Assembly: GCA_020740775.1 (NCBI GenBank)
Contig: JAHEWK010000007.1
Location: forward strand, 1,116,001-1,180,000
Direction: 5' to 3'
Length of the DNA stretch: 64,000 nucleotides
DNA from: Ilyonectria destructans
Lineage: Eukaryota; Ascomycota; Sordariomycetes; Hypocreales; Nectriaceae
Positions within the stretch are counted from its first letter, which is position 1. The number at the start of each line of letters is the position of its first letter. Positions 1 through 11,728 of the stretch are shown here, piece after piece. The notes under the pieces were generated by a model that was not told the DNA's origin, did no database searches, and was given only the letters and a program-made list of their open reading frames with translations. The position numbers and the translations under genes are program-made.

Positions 1-1396
1 TCGTGACCACCGAGTCGTTTGCAAGCGGCGGCCCATTAGAATCAAGGCTAGAGGTTAAGATGTGTTTTGATTCTTTGTCCGCTGGTTCCGCTGGTATCGA
101 ATCATCCTCCTCTATAATTTCGTCTGGCGGTGAGCTGCCTCTCGCGGTAGCCGTGGCGTCCTTATTTGATTTCAATGCGGCGTTAAACTTCTTCTCTAGT
201 GCCGCGCACCAGTCTCGCAGCCCTTGTTCGCAGTAGAAGAGTGCTTTGAACGGCCGAATGAGGAGAACCGTCTCCGACCGGGTTGCCTCCAGTTCCAAGT
301 CAGCTGACCCAAGAATCTTGGAAAGAATCATCAGGATCGCCCCCGAGTGGATCCGGATCCTCTCAGGGAGCGGCTTTTGTCCCGACGCCATTGCGGTCGT
401 CTTGCGAGCCTGAAGGTTCTCTGTTTTGCGGAGCCGGCCCGAGTAGCCATACCAATTCCGAAAGCCCCCAAGGTCATTGTCGACGACAGGCTCGCCAACG
501 AGAACGTCGATGACAGACAAATATGCCGGGACCGCACGGGCGAGCAGCTTAAAAGCAAACCAGTCGACGTATTTAATCTCTGGCTGCGGGAACTGGGGCA
601 ACGGCGGTGGTACACTGTCGCCTTTGTCGCTTGCAGTATCTCTGCCATCACCCTTGCGCGTGTTCCATTTGGCGGTGCTTTCTTCCTTCAGGCGCTGTTC
701 ATCGTCTTCCTTCGCCTTTGCACGCCTCCGAATACCCGTTTCCTCGGCCAAGTACAGGCGGTCCATCTCCCATTCGAATGTCTTGCGAACTCGGTCTCGG
801 CGGCTGCCAAAATCGATGGTGCGGTCAAATTCGTTTGGAACGTCTTGCCTGGCATCCTCATGATCACTTCCACATTGGTGAGTCGGGTCAAACGGATCTG
901 GTCGATGGTAGGGGATCTTGGAGTCATAAGGCAATATATCCCAATTAAAGAGCCACGGACCGTGGGCAAAACCGTACTCGTGAGGTACGTTTCGGTACTT
1001 CATCTCTAAGCCAAATTTGTCCATCGGAGATTTGGCGTTCCACTCCTTTCGGTGTTTGTACAGGCAATTTTCCATTCGTCTATATTCCTCCATCTTGTCG
1101 ACCAACGGTAGGCTCTTTGTGTCTTGGTCATGGCTAACTTGAACGGATTCGGCTTGCTGCTCGAGTTCAAGAATCTTCCTCTTCAGGGCCTGAAGCTCAT
1201 CGGTAAAGCCCGCAGCGCGAGCCGTTTGATTCTGGCCATCTCGGCGTAGGGCACCCGGCAGACTGCTCCCAGGCGGAGCAAGGCCGGGCGAGCTGGGACG
1301 CGTATTGTCTCGTTGAGATGATGTCTGTGGAGTTGATAGTCCGCCGCTGAAGGATTTCGGGCCACCGGACTCCAAATTCACAGCGTCTGACACCAT
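1..1396 (-). CDS. AAA-type ATPase, N-terminal part (3' end outside window)
   Basis: On the minus strand an open frame of 465 codons runs from an ATG at 1396 to the window edge without a stop; an in-frame TAA lies just upstream of the ATG. The protein starts with a Ser/Pro-rich stretch and a short coiled coil (LQALKRKILELEQQ, about residues 68-81). It then carries blocks typical of the region before the ATPase core in fungal AAA proteins (a domain I recall as Pfam DUF7025): a VDWFAFKLL segment, LPERIRIHSGAILMIL and RPFKALFYCEQGLRDW. The Walker A/B core should lie past the edge, so ATPase activity is inferred from the family. This family is common and expanded in filamentous ascomycetes and mostly uncharacterised. 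It is divergent from the STAND-like gene at 2194. Confidence 0.75.
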   Translation of the reverse strand, partial: MVSDAVNLESGGPKSFSGGLSTPQTSSQRDNTRPSSPGLAPPGSSLPGALRRDGQNQTARAAGFTDELQALKRKILELEQQAESVQVSHDQDTKSLPLVDKMEEYRRMENCLYKHRKEWNAKSPMDKFGLEMKYRNVPHEYGFAHGPWLFNWDILPYDSKIPYHRPDPFDPTHQCGSDHEDARQDVPNEFDRTIDFGSRRDRVRKTFEWEMDRLYLAEETGIRRRAKAKEDDEQRLKEESTAKWNTRKGDGRDTASDKGDSVPPPLPQFPQPEIKYVDWFAFKLLARAVPAYLSVIDVLVGEPVVDNDLGGFRNWYGYSGRLRKTENLQARKTTAMASGQKPLPERIRIHSGAILMILSKILGSADLELEATRSETVLLIRPFKALFYCEQGLRDWCAALEKKFNAALKSNKDATATARGSSPPDEIIEEDDSIPAEPADKESKHILTSSLDSNGPPLANDSVVT

Positions 1397-2193
1397 CGTT
1401 GCAGCCACTTTGGATTAGGTCAAGCAAAGGTAGGCCTTCCACGCTGTAGAGCAGGGAAGAGTCAACACAGTATGCGTCAAGGGGGAAAAAATAGGAAAGA
1501 CTTTAGGATGCAGAAGGGATGGTCTGGTGTTTGGTGAGCAGGAGAACAAGCTTACGATGCGGGAGGTGGAGTGACGGTTATCAACGCAGAATGTGCATGT
1601 TACCCAGCCTCGCCGCCCAACTTCCCGTGATCAATTCGGCCCCCAGCGTAGGGTCTACATAGCCGCTGCCCTGCGAGTGACCTCAATCTCCCGTTAAAAG
1701 CCGCAAGTACCGCTCCATCACGCGCTCAACCCCTGCAGCCTTGTCACCCGAGTGTGCTGTAGGATGCGAAGCTGAATGTCTTGTGCGTCCCAGCTGCATA
1801 TTCACTGCAGACGCGAGAGCTGAACGACGTGTTTCATTGGCTGGGTTTCAGTATTCAATAGTTGATAGGTTCGGTTCAAGGTGGATGGCTTACTAGGCCG
1901 GCTTATGGCGCATTGATATCTGCATTGCGACTCTAAAAGGGCCTCAAGTGTGGTGCGACTGATCGGAGAACCATGTCACTACAAAGTCAAGGCGCGTATT
2001 ATTTGGGGGCCGTTGTCGCACCACGCACAAGGCAGTCAACCCCTCGCAGCAGCATGTTCGCAATTTGAGGCTGCTTACGACCGGACGATCAGCTCTGGAA
2101 TAGACAAAACGACTGGCGTTGATCGTGCAAGTAATTTATGAGGTTCTTCGCCAATATTGACACCGAGCCTCACTCTTTCCCAGCATTCCCATC
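1397..2193. other. Intergenic region between divergent genes
   Basis: About 800 bases separate the starts of the AAA ATPase gene and the STAND-like gene. No convincing coding frame, repeat or RNA gene is seen. It probably holds both promoters. Confidence 0.6.
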
Positions 2194-4532
2194 ATGGCCG
2201 ATCCAAACTCGGCCGTGCCGAAGCTCCGACTTCAGCCCCTAGCTGTTGACTTCATGGACAATCGCTTGCCACAGCACCACCAAATGTTTTTGAATCCGCC
2301 TACTTGCTATGATCCATCGTCGGGCAATTACGTACCTAGCAGCCAGGCGTTAGTGCCGCGTCCAAACAACAGCGCACTGGCACCTCCAGGGGCCCATTCT
2401 ATGACTCCGCCAACAACCCTGCCAGCGCCGATAAATGACGACTCGTTCCCTTCCAGGCCGGCTTGGACAGATACCAAGGCCATGAACTTTTGGAACGGCA
2501 TATTTCCCGAGGCGTTAGAAAAGTTCAAGACGACGACGGAACCCAAGGGTCGGTCCAAAACCGACTTCAGTATCCGCAATGAGGACGACTGGGACGCCAT
2601 CTACGACAAACTAGAGCTGGCCCGGGCTAAGTATCAGAACGAAGAAGGAAAGGTTGGATGGCTTCGAAAAGTACGGCGGAAGGCCGCAGACCACGTCGCC
2701 CCAGTAGCAGAATCAGCAAAAAACGTCGGAAAGCTTGTCCCAGATAGTCCATATTCGACTCCCGTCGCAGGCGCTGTACAACTTCTCCTAGATGTAGGTG
2801 GCATGGTGACGTGAGGTGGGCCAGTTTCATGGGCTAATGATTTATATATCTAGGCTGTCAACACTGCGGCAAGTGTGCGCGGCCAGGCGCTCCAGGGCTT
2901 TGATGGTTTAATCCCAATCTTCTCTGACGTGGAGGTATTCCTGGGGACGTTCCCCAAGGATGTGGGTATCCAGAACGCGTCTGTGGAATTGCTGGTCACA
3001 ACACTGGACGCTATTGAACGAGCTATTGGATTCTTCATCAGCAATGAGGGTACGTCTTTCTCCCTCTGCTTTCCCGATCCACAGACCATAAAGAGCTAAC
3101 CAGCGTGATGTCGGAATTACAGCGCTAAGGAGTCTTAAAGCCGTCAGCATGGGAAGTGTTTATGAGTCCAAACTAGTTGAGAGCTTGGGAGCAATCGACC
3201 AAAAGAGTAAGAGCCTCATGGAGGAAGCCACAAAGTCACACATATTCGAGTTCCACATGTGTAAGTATGTTCCTGTCACTGAATCAAACCGGGCTGACCC
3301 TTCCATAAAGACTCACAGGAGACGCGGAAATTTGCGCAGGAGATGCTCAATCAACAGCAGAAGCTAGGAAATCAACAACAGAAGCTAAGCACCGATTTTA
3401 CCAACATGATGGATTTGCTGACAGACCATGTTCAAGAAAGAGATCGTAAGCACAACCCTGTCTGGCCCTGATATCGGCAGTTTGTTCCTAACTCCTCGTG
3501 ATTCACTACAGGGCAGTTCGCAATAGAAAGGGAAAGACACCGGCGTAAGTCACTCAATCACCAACACGTAGTGACAGTCTTCTTGCTAATATTCCAACTC
3601 CTTACCCGTCTGCAGAGGAAATCAAAGCTGCTCAACAAGAGATTGTCTTCCTCCAGATCGAGAACGGCCGGCTGCGCAGCGTGTCACCTACACCTCAAAG
3701 CATGTGGGCTGTACCGCCACCTCAGCACTTTCCTGCGCTGGAATGGCACATCGATCAACAAATGCTGCGACAGATGATCAATAGCAGCGACATTGACTTC
3801 GCAGACGCCGCGTTTGTCTTAGATAAGAAGGAGCAACTCCCAGCCCGGGAACGAACTCAGGCCGAGCAGATCGCCAATGCGCAGCTGTTCAAGACGTGGA
3901 TCACGTCGCCATCCTCGGCCAAGCTCCTAGTGCACTGGGACCGGACGCCACCCCGAACAATCGCCAATATTTCGCCTTTGTCAATCTTCTGCGCCTCGAT
4001 GTCACAGATGTTGCAAACTCACGACCGCTTTGTTACAGCAATGTGGCTCTGTGGGCTGCATATCGATCCAACCGAGAGCGCCGTCGGTGGCCGCTCGATG
4101 CTTGCGAGTCTGATCGCTCAACTGCTACGCCAGCACGACTTCGACACACGCTCACTCGCGGTAGATGGCTTCGACTTTGAAAGTTTGCGGCTTGGCAATT
4201 TTGAGGAGCTGATTCGACTACTGGAATGGCTAGTACGACGACTACCTGAAACAATTACATTTGTTTGCCTCATTGACGGCGTTATCCTTTACGAGCGCGA
4301 GGAAATGGAGGCATTGGATTCTTTGTCATGTCTGATTAGACTGGCTACAGATCATAACATACCTGCCGCCGTCAAATTACTCTTTACGAGCACGCCGGGG
4401 ACCGACATCGTGAGAGGCGCGTTTGAGGAAGAAGACTTGATTATGAACGTGGATGCACTACCGAAGCTCGTATGGGCGCCAAGCGACGAGCGTGTAGTGA
4501 GAGAGTTGGGGAGAGACCTTGGCGGAGTCTGA
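2194..4532 (+). CDS. STAND/NACHT-like fungal protein without a recognisable Walker A
   Basis: Six exons fit one 672-residue frame: 2194-2793, 2854-3049, 3123-3260, 3311-3445, 3512-3544 and 3616-4532. The first 100 residues are Pro-rich and low in complexity. A helical region follows (about 125-310) that resembles N-terminal helical domains of fungal NLR/STAND proteins (Goodbye or DUF7708-like, from memory). Next come a Gln-rich coiled coil (Q-Q-Q-K-L repeats, about 315-370) and a C-terminal region with FVCLIDGVILYEREE, which looks like a Walker B strand, and KLLFTSTPGTD, which looks like a sensor. Where a P-loop is expected, the sequence reads KLLVHWDRTPPRTIANISP, with no GxxxxGK[ST]. A role in non-self recognition is inference from the family. 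Intron 3261-3310 uses the first downstream AG; using the next AG would create a stop codon. Confidence 0.75.
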
Positions 4533-4571
4533 AAGGAAAGGTAGGGAATATATCTATTAATCTCTCTATCT

Positions 4572-6561
4572 TTACAAAGTCATTTCGTCCATATTTGGCC
4601 TTCGAAACGGGAGTATTGAGCTTGGCTCCCGAGGCGGGGGTATTGAACTTGGTATTGAACTGGGCGGGGGTATTGAACTTGGTATTGAACTGGGCGGGGG
4701 TATTGAACTTGAGTTCTGGAACGTGCTGAGTAGAAAGCCTTTCACTTTATCAGCATCAATAACGGGTGCTCCGGGCCCTGTCTCTCCCTGTGTCGCTTTC
4801 ATGCGATCGCACTCGCTCAGTAGATCGGCCATTTCAAACACGCCAAGTCGAGCAAAGGATTTCCACAGTTCTTGCCACTTGATCTCCGAGCCTTTGTCAT
4901 AGTGATGATCCCACTCATCTCTCTGGACCTTTGCGCTTACTATGCGCGGTTTGCAGCTAAGCATGGCAGCAACAGCCAACCATTCTCTCGTCGTGCCATG
5001 AAACCTAGGGTCGAGCAGGGGATCAGCACCATTCAGATTATCCCTGTAATGGCACATCAACAGAGGCAATATGATCGGCATTGGCCCTCTCTCCTCGGTT
5101 TCGATCACAAACATGTGAGAGTTGCCATACCAGTAGGTCTGCGCTCTATGAGGATCTGACCCGTTGTCGAGCAGGAGCTTCAGATTAGCCAAGTCTCGGT
5201 TGTCGATGCAGATTTTCATCGGAGCCAATGATTTCTCATAATACGACCAGTTTTCCGGAGCCGAATGAGTGAATACCCTGAACGGCTGTTTCATATCCCC
5301 TTTCTTTATGAAGTTCGGCGCCGTTGTGGGTTGGCGGCAGGAGAGAATGGCCTCAACAACAGCACTGTCTCTATGGTGGCAGGCTTCTTGGAGAGCCAAC
5401 TTCATGACGCCCAGTTTGCCTACCCAACCAATCTTGCGTAAGCCTTCTTCTTCGCGCTCTTCTTGCGGAAAGCAGTGCTCGATCAACTCGCGGGAGGTGT
5501 CTGCATATCCTGAGCAAACTGCGCTCAGGATGAGCGACGTGATATCTGCTCTCTGTCTGATTCGCCGCTGTACGAGTACCTCTATGGCGTCGGGATCGCC
5601 GGAGTAAATGGCAAGGTGAAGAAAATAGCCGTCGTAGAACGGCTTTCTCGGTTTCTTTACCTCTCCGCCCTTGACCTTTTTTCTTGATGGGGTCATGTCA
5701 ATATCATTTCTCAAGAGGAAAGATAAAAGATCTAGGTTGCGTGTCCGGATGGCAGCCTCGAGGAAGCAACCAAACAGCGGCTTGCTCCTTTTGTGCTTTT
5801 CGTTGAATGTAGATAACGGCCGTGGCCCCTTATCCAGCAACAGCGACCGAAGCTTTTTCACGGTATCAGGCCGTTTGAGATAAATCTGCGCCAGGATGAC
5901 GTGCATTTCGAAACTAGCTTCTGTGATGGTCTCTCGGCTTGGGAAAATGAGAGAGAAACCCCGTGGTGAAAAGAGGTCCCACATGCCAAAATCACGGCTC
6001 TGGTGCCCCTGGGTGATCGGTAGGGCATTTTGACAAATGCCAAAGACGTAATTGTATCGCTCTGGAGCGTCAATCTCGAGGCCATCTTCTGACATGATGT
6101 TGTCAACAACAGCGTTGATAACCGTGAACATGTTGGTGTTCCATGTCGCCGTCCTATCTCGAGATTGCATGACCATGTAACGTGCCAGGAAAGCGGCTGC
6201 GTTGCCTTTGAGAGACGCAACACACTGTTTCGATTTTCTCTCCCGCTTGATGGCCGCTTGACGAAGTTGCGTGATTGAGCGACCTCGCTTCATTTTCCAA
6301 AACAGGCCGGTGAGACATATTAGATGCATCACCTCGATGTCAAAGGTCCCTTCACAAATGAGATAAGGCCTTTGCTCTGGGTGGTGTGAACTTACGGCAG
6401 ACAAGTCGAAGGCGAATGATTGGACAAAGATTGATAGGGCCTTCTTCTTCGTACTCTACACATTGCTCGACGATAAGGCGAATGCAATCCGCTGGGAGCA
6501 TCTGCGACAGAGACACATTCGCCGAGTCCAGCGAATCATCTGAGGGCGTTTTGGCCGACAT
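4572..6561 (-). CDS. F-box and ankyrin-repeat protein
   Basis: Two exons (6561-6396 and 6349-4572, with a 46-nt intron) give 647 residues. The N-terminus reads LPADCIRLIVEQCV, and splicing creates LRLVCRTFD, the usual end of a fungal F-box; the unspliced frame would break it. Ankyrin-type units follow (for example HLAIYSGDPDAIEVLVQRR and ICIDNRDLANLKLLLDNGSDPH). F-box proteins are adaptors of SCF ubiquitin ligases; the target here is unknown. The C-terminus is a low-complexity SSIPP tail encoded by a 30-nt tandem repeat. The stop lies 39 bases from the stop of the convergent STAND-like gene. Confidence 0.75.
4634..4711 (-). repeat. 30-nt tandem repeat encoding a proline/serine tail
   Basis: A 30-base unit containing GGCGGGGGTATTGAACTT (plus strand) repeats exactly with period 30 at 4634, 4664 and, in part, 4694. 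On the minus strand it encodes the ten-residue unit SSIPSSIPPP near the C-terminus of the F-box/ankyrin protein. Because the period is a multiple of three, copy-number changes would leave the frame intact. Confidence 0.85.
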
Positions 6562-7075
6562 TTTAGGTGAATATGCGCAATGATGGGATGATCAAATGAA
6601 GTTGATTAATAAAAGGCTTCGGGCTAATCGTCAACTTTTGTTCTACATCTCTTAGCTTCCAGTGAGTGACTCACAATATTGCAGCCACGGCCCTGGTCAT
6701 TTACTCAGCCCCCGTTGCAACCACTGCACACCACTAATGAAGACCGGTTTCACGCCATGGCAGCCCGCTAATTGGAGCGCAGGCCTTAGCGTAATCGTAT
6801 TCATTTCAGCTGCTTCTGCTGCCTAGAGAATGCACAGGGTGCAATAAGAAGTAATTCATGTGGCTAAAACTTATTGCATGCTAAAATCGTTTCTTTGCCC
6901 AGCGGCACGTGTACATGAAAGAAGGTGGTCTTGCAATGTAACCTGTTAGTGTTTTTTTCTTCGCTCGGCCGCCCACATTGTCCGCTCTCTTTAAATCCCG
7001 TCCCGTTTCGTGTCGTCATACTCATGGTGAGCTCATTGTCAGCGATTAAACTGATGTCTTGGGTGAAGAAAACTC
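6562..7075. other. Intergenic region
   Basis: No coding frame or repeat is supported. It lies upstream of the F-box gene and downstream of the amino-acid transporter gene. Confidence 0.5.
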
Positions 7076-8680
7076 TTAGAAAGAAGAGTTATCGCCACAA
7101 GAAAAGGCCCCCTTAACTTTGCTGCTGTCGCTCTCGAAAATGCTGATGAGCTCGGTAATTGAGGACCACAGGCCACCCGCGTTCATAAATAGGGACTGAA
7201 TAATAAGCAGCGCGTTCAGAATTGTGAGAAGAATCATCTTCCAGTCCTTGAACCAAGAGCCCTTGTTCAGGTGGAACCAAAACACCGCACTGAGTCCAAA
7301 CGTAAACCAAGCGATCGTCGTGGCGGAGGAAATGGCGAGGATGGAGTCGAATACGGGGATGGCGTTGGAGATGACCCAGACGATGATCCAGTAAAGGGTG
7401 ACGCATGCAATCCAAGTGCTCCAAGACTTGACGCTGCGGTCGGTGACCTGATGTGTCGCCTTCATCCATCGCATGGCCACTACATACATGTACTTGATAC
7501 CAGTGTGGCCAAAGGCCATGGCAGTGGCGAAAACGGCTGGAAGCACGATGCCATACGCGACCTTTGCGGCAATGTAAGGTGCCGAGCCCAAAGCGGGAGA
7601 AGTAGTGTACTGGCCGGCGAGGCAGTAGATGGCGATAGCAACGACGGTGTAGATGGTGATGGAGAAAACCTCGAGGCAGGCCAAGGCCATGGGGAAATCC
7701 TTGGTGGGGTTTCGCATCTCAGCCATATACGAAACCTAATCATTTATGTCAGTGTCGATCCAACCGAAGTCTTGTCATGGATTTGATCTTACGAAGCTAA
7801 TGTTTCCAGCGTAGGCGTAGCAAATCTTGAGACACGCATTCACTCCCTCACGGAAGGTAGGGTTGCCAATAACCTGGATCTCCTTATCCCAGCCAGGAGG
7901 CGCCTGACTAGGCTTAGCCACACCCAAGCTAATCATGACAATCATGGCAGCTGCGAGAATGCTGATGGTAGACGGGATTCCACTTTGGGACACAAACTTG
8001 ACCGTTCTTGGGAGGCAAAGAACCCAGCAGGCGATGATGGCGATTGTGATGAAGGCAACGGTGCAGAAGGCGTGGTTACTGAGCGTGTTGAAAGAGACCG
8101 ATAGTGTGACACTTGCGGAAGCGCAAGTCATCATGACCTTGATCATCAATCCAATACCAGCAATGATTTCAAGTGGCCTACCACCAATGATGCCGCACAT
8201 GTCAACAACGTTGACGACATGAGGGTAGCGTCGATAGAATTGGAGGAGCTGGTAGGCGGTGTATGCAGATAGAGAACCAAGACCGATGATGGCGATGATT
8301 CCGGGGACGACACCAAGAACCTTCAGACAGGCAGGCAAGGATAGGATTCCCAAGCCAACTTGGTTAGTAACCAGGACTTTTGTCACGAATTAGTATCCAG
8401 GGAGAAGCATTAATTAGGATGGAACTGGATACATACCGAAAACGGTGTCCCATCGGCCGAGTGTACGGTAATTCTTGCCACCTTGGCTGAAGATATTTTC
8501 GACAGGTTCAGTCTCACCGGCCTTAGCGTCGTTCAATTCAATATCATCCTCTGCATTCGCGATCTGGTCGTCTTGGTGTCGCGAGGAGTCTTGAGTGGGA
8601 TGGTGCTTCTCGCCCGCGACGGACCCGCTGTTGGCATTTGCAGTCTCGCCCGCGGGCACTGCAATGTTATCCGTGGCCAT
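7076..8680 (-). CDS. Amino-acid transporter, Aa_trans (Mtr/AVT-like) family
   Basis: Three exons (8680-8437, 8376-7793 and 7735-7076) encode 495 residues. About 80 hydrophilic, acidic residues come first. Then comes the WDTVFVLVTNQVGLGILSLP block that marks the first membrane helix of the amino acid/auxin permease superfamily (PF01490), followed by about ten more hydrophobic segments. The junction VSYMAEMRNPTKDFP restores the conserved loop in the middle of the family. The size and layout match Neurospora Mtr-type neutral amino-acid carriers, so plasma-membrane or vacuolar uptake of neutral or aromatic amino acids is likely; the substrate cannot be read from sequence. No cluster partner is obvious. 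Confidence 0.85.
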
Positions 8681-10146
8681 TGCTGTTCACGACTGTATTT
8701 AGGAGGTTGGCACTCAAGTTTGGAAGTCGATTCCTGAGAAGTGCAGACGGTCACGCAGGCGGTACTACAGTCGCCAGAGAACCTTGAGGACGGTATGCAA
8801 AAGGAAGAAAAAGTTTGAGAAAACTGCATGAGAGGAGACGAGGTTTTTACAGAGCAATAGACTCGCTGTCAAACCTTTTCAAGCGGATCCTTGGGTCGGC
8901 TACGTAGGTCCAGAGATGGAGTCGCCCACAAAGGTCATCCCATCTCCACCAGCAAACGCCGACGATCCAACAGCGCTTCCATTTAACCCCGCGACGAGTT
9001 TTCCTCTCCTGCGGAGTTGGCCTCATTATTTGACAAGGATACAGTCCGGATTGACCAGAGAAACTGCTGCCATGCCCACTATTCCTCGCAGTGGAACCCC
9101 GTAGCAAAACCCGTCGTGGAGCCCCGCGGGACTCGGTGCTTGGCGGAGGACCCGTTCGGGATGCCGATCCCACTGCGGCGCTGTCACGTAAAATTTAGCA
9201 AATGGAATCCTCTCCATGACCTAAATATCAAGTCATCACTCCCCATATAAACGGGGCCGCACGTTCTTGCTGCTCCATATTGCGAGAGAATGGGTCGTGA
9301 ACGGACGCTGGATTATGAAACAATGGAACGCACATCTGCCTTGACGGCTCCCGTTTAACACTATTACGAAGCATCTTGCTGATCTTGGCTGATGCTTCTC
9401 CTCAAAACCGGGGGTTTGTGAGGGGAATCTGGGGGCATAATCCCCATCTCCCCTCATTCGACCCCAGATCGAGGTATGGGGAAATGTGAGAAGTAGAGAA
9501 GAGGTTCTTGGCATTGGGAAGACCCAATAATGTCATCGTAGTCGGATAGGACGGCCACTTCCGACTCATTTGCTAGCAGGGATCTGTCATATCTAGAGGG
9601 TTGTTGACTCAGTAACGCGTGCCCTGGCCGGCAAAGTGAACATTACGTATTCCAGTATCTAAGTGACGGTTATCGCGCAATCAGAGAGAACATTAATTGC
9701 ACGCTGATTCACCCCAAAATCGGGGCTAATTGGACTGTTTTTCGGGTGAGTCTGGCGGCCATTGAGATATCAACAATGTTGACGATAAACTGACGGGTTT
9801 AGATCAAATATCATAGTGGTTTATTCGTATCTAAAATACTATAATTTTGCGAACGGTTCAAGAATCCCATGTCTTGCGTTAATTGCACTATTTGCTGAGC
9901 AGAACGGAATGCCTTCCGTGTCACATGACATTTCCCACCCACGTGACCGGAAATTCTTATCTTGCACCTAACCTAGAGGTTAGAATATGTAGCAGCCGTC
10001 CATTTCAATGCCACTTCCAGTGACTCATATTGAGGAGAAGGGTGTGTTTATACGGGAACTGATCTACCACTTCTGAACGGAAGCGGATACATGGTCTTTC
10101 TGACTATCTCTTCTCCCATAGACGCCTCGTCGATACCGTTGCAGGG
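8681..10146. other. Intergenic region, 1.5 kb
   Basis: Only short open frames without codon structure are seen. It should contain the promoters of the divergent transporter gene and the Zn2Cys6 gene. AT-rich patches near 9780-9860 show no clear repeat. Confidence 0.5.
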
Positions 10147-11688
10147 ATGGCCACCCCTCAAAAGCATAAAGATCCAGCAAAAGGTAGCTACGTGGTTCAT
10201 CATCAACTTGAGTGGCGCGTTTGACGCTAATATTATGTAGGCTGTAGAGTTTGCGACCGTCGGCGCATTCGCTGTGACCTTGAACGTCCCTTCTGCCAAA
10301 AATGTCGAAAGAAAGGACTCACGTGCCCAGGTTACGGTCCTCAACTGAAATGGATCGGTGGTGTTGCAGCACGGGGTCGACTGAAAGGTCTGAACACCCC
10401 GGATTATCAAGGTGTTGCTTCAGAAAAGTCTCAGTCTTCAACAAGGCCGCTTGTCTTGCCCACAGGAGACCTTGAGAGAGCTGGATGCAACCCACACAGA
10501 CTCGACCTCCTAACTGCCGATCCTGATTTTCACTCTTTCACATCTGGGCTTCTCGAATACTACAGCAAAAGCATCGCGGGACTTATGGTGTGGTTAGACA
10601 CAGATCAGAACGACTACCGAAGGCGCGTGCTTCCCCTAGCCAAGAATGAACCCGGCCTCCGTCTCGCCGTCGCAGCGATATCTGCCCAGCATGGGTCCGC
10701 CCTCTTTCCCCACAGCCCACCCGAATTTCCCGAGTTGGCTCGTGACGCATGTTTGGGATTCATACAGCGTAGCGCTGAAGAAATGACTCTTAGACTCACT
10801 ACAGGATCTGTACTGGATTCATGTACAGATCTGGTCACTGCAGAGTGGATGCTGGCATCCATCCTCATTATGATCTGCTTCGAGATGGTGCAATCTCGAC
10901 TTGAAGCTGCCGAGTGTCACCTGAAAGCCGCTCGAAGGCTTATAAATATCTTCAGTTCTACCAATGCTGGTACTAGCGAGCTGTTCGGCTTTCTCCAGAA
11001 CCAATTGTCCATCCACGACGTACTTGCCGCGACAACATCATTTAATTTGCAAGACCTGGAGAACACCATAACACCACCGCCTAATACTAAGACGACCATA
11101 TTTTCCGAGTACCTTACGTTACTACACCGCGTAACTCTAACGTCCCGACAAGCCGCACGCCGCTCAGACACCAATTCGTCAACTCTGCCACAGCAGTTGA
11201 GTGCCAATTTTGTTCGATCTCAGTTTGAGCAAGCAAGGGGCGCCACCTTGTTAACAGCGGGCAAGCTCCATCTCGAGCACTCAACACCACGCCATGACCT
11301 AGTCCATCTTGTTGAGACCTACCACAACGCTGCCCTGCTTTATTCGTATCGATGCATAGGTCTCGAAAATTTGGATCCTGCAACGCATCTAGAGCAGCAA
11401 TTATTGTCTTTGCGACTCCCGGATCAACTTCTACAGTTTGACGACCAGAAATTGCACCTCCAGAATCTCCCCTGGCCTGCCCTGATTGCGGGCACAGAAT
11501 GTCACGGGAATGTAGACCAGCAAGGCAAAGTCGTCAAAGTCTTTCTCGATATTTACGAGTCGACAAAATTTAAACACTATCTGGAGATACTTGAATTTCT
11601 TCACACTTTCTGGAATGGCACACAAACCGACTGGCGGGTCCTCGCCCAAGATTGGGAGGCCGCTGGGCGTCGCATCCTCGCCGTATAG
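10147..11688 (+). CDS. Zn2Cys6 transcription factor (Fungal_trans_2-like)
   Basis: A 37-base first exon (10147-10183) joins exon 10241-11688 through a 57-nt intron, giving 494 residues. The splice creates the binuclear zinc cluster right at the N-terminus: GCRVCDRRRIRCD, then PFCQKCRKKGLTCPGY (CxxC-x6-C ... CxxC-x6-C), from about residue 13. A basic linker follows. The rest is a helical regulatory region with LTADPDFHSFTSGLLEYYS and YRRRVLPLAKNEPGLRLAVAAISA, typical of the Fungal_trans_2 (PF11951) class. It is a nuclear DNA-binding regulator; its targets are unknown. It ends 40 bases from the convergent dioxygenase gene, which is a plausible target by proximity only. Confidence 0.85.
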
Positions 11689-11728
11689 GCCAGGGTCCCC
11701 GTTATCCAACCGACACGCTCATAACCCG

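Noticed and set aside
347..1009. 220-codon plus-strand open frame
   Set aside because: It lies opposite the AAA ATPase frame, which has recognisable family motifs and is open for 465 codons.
3261..3318. Acceptor at 3317-3318 for the third intron of the STAND-like gene
   Set aside because: It would create a TGA at the junction; the AG at 3309-3310 keeps the frame.
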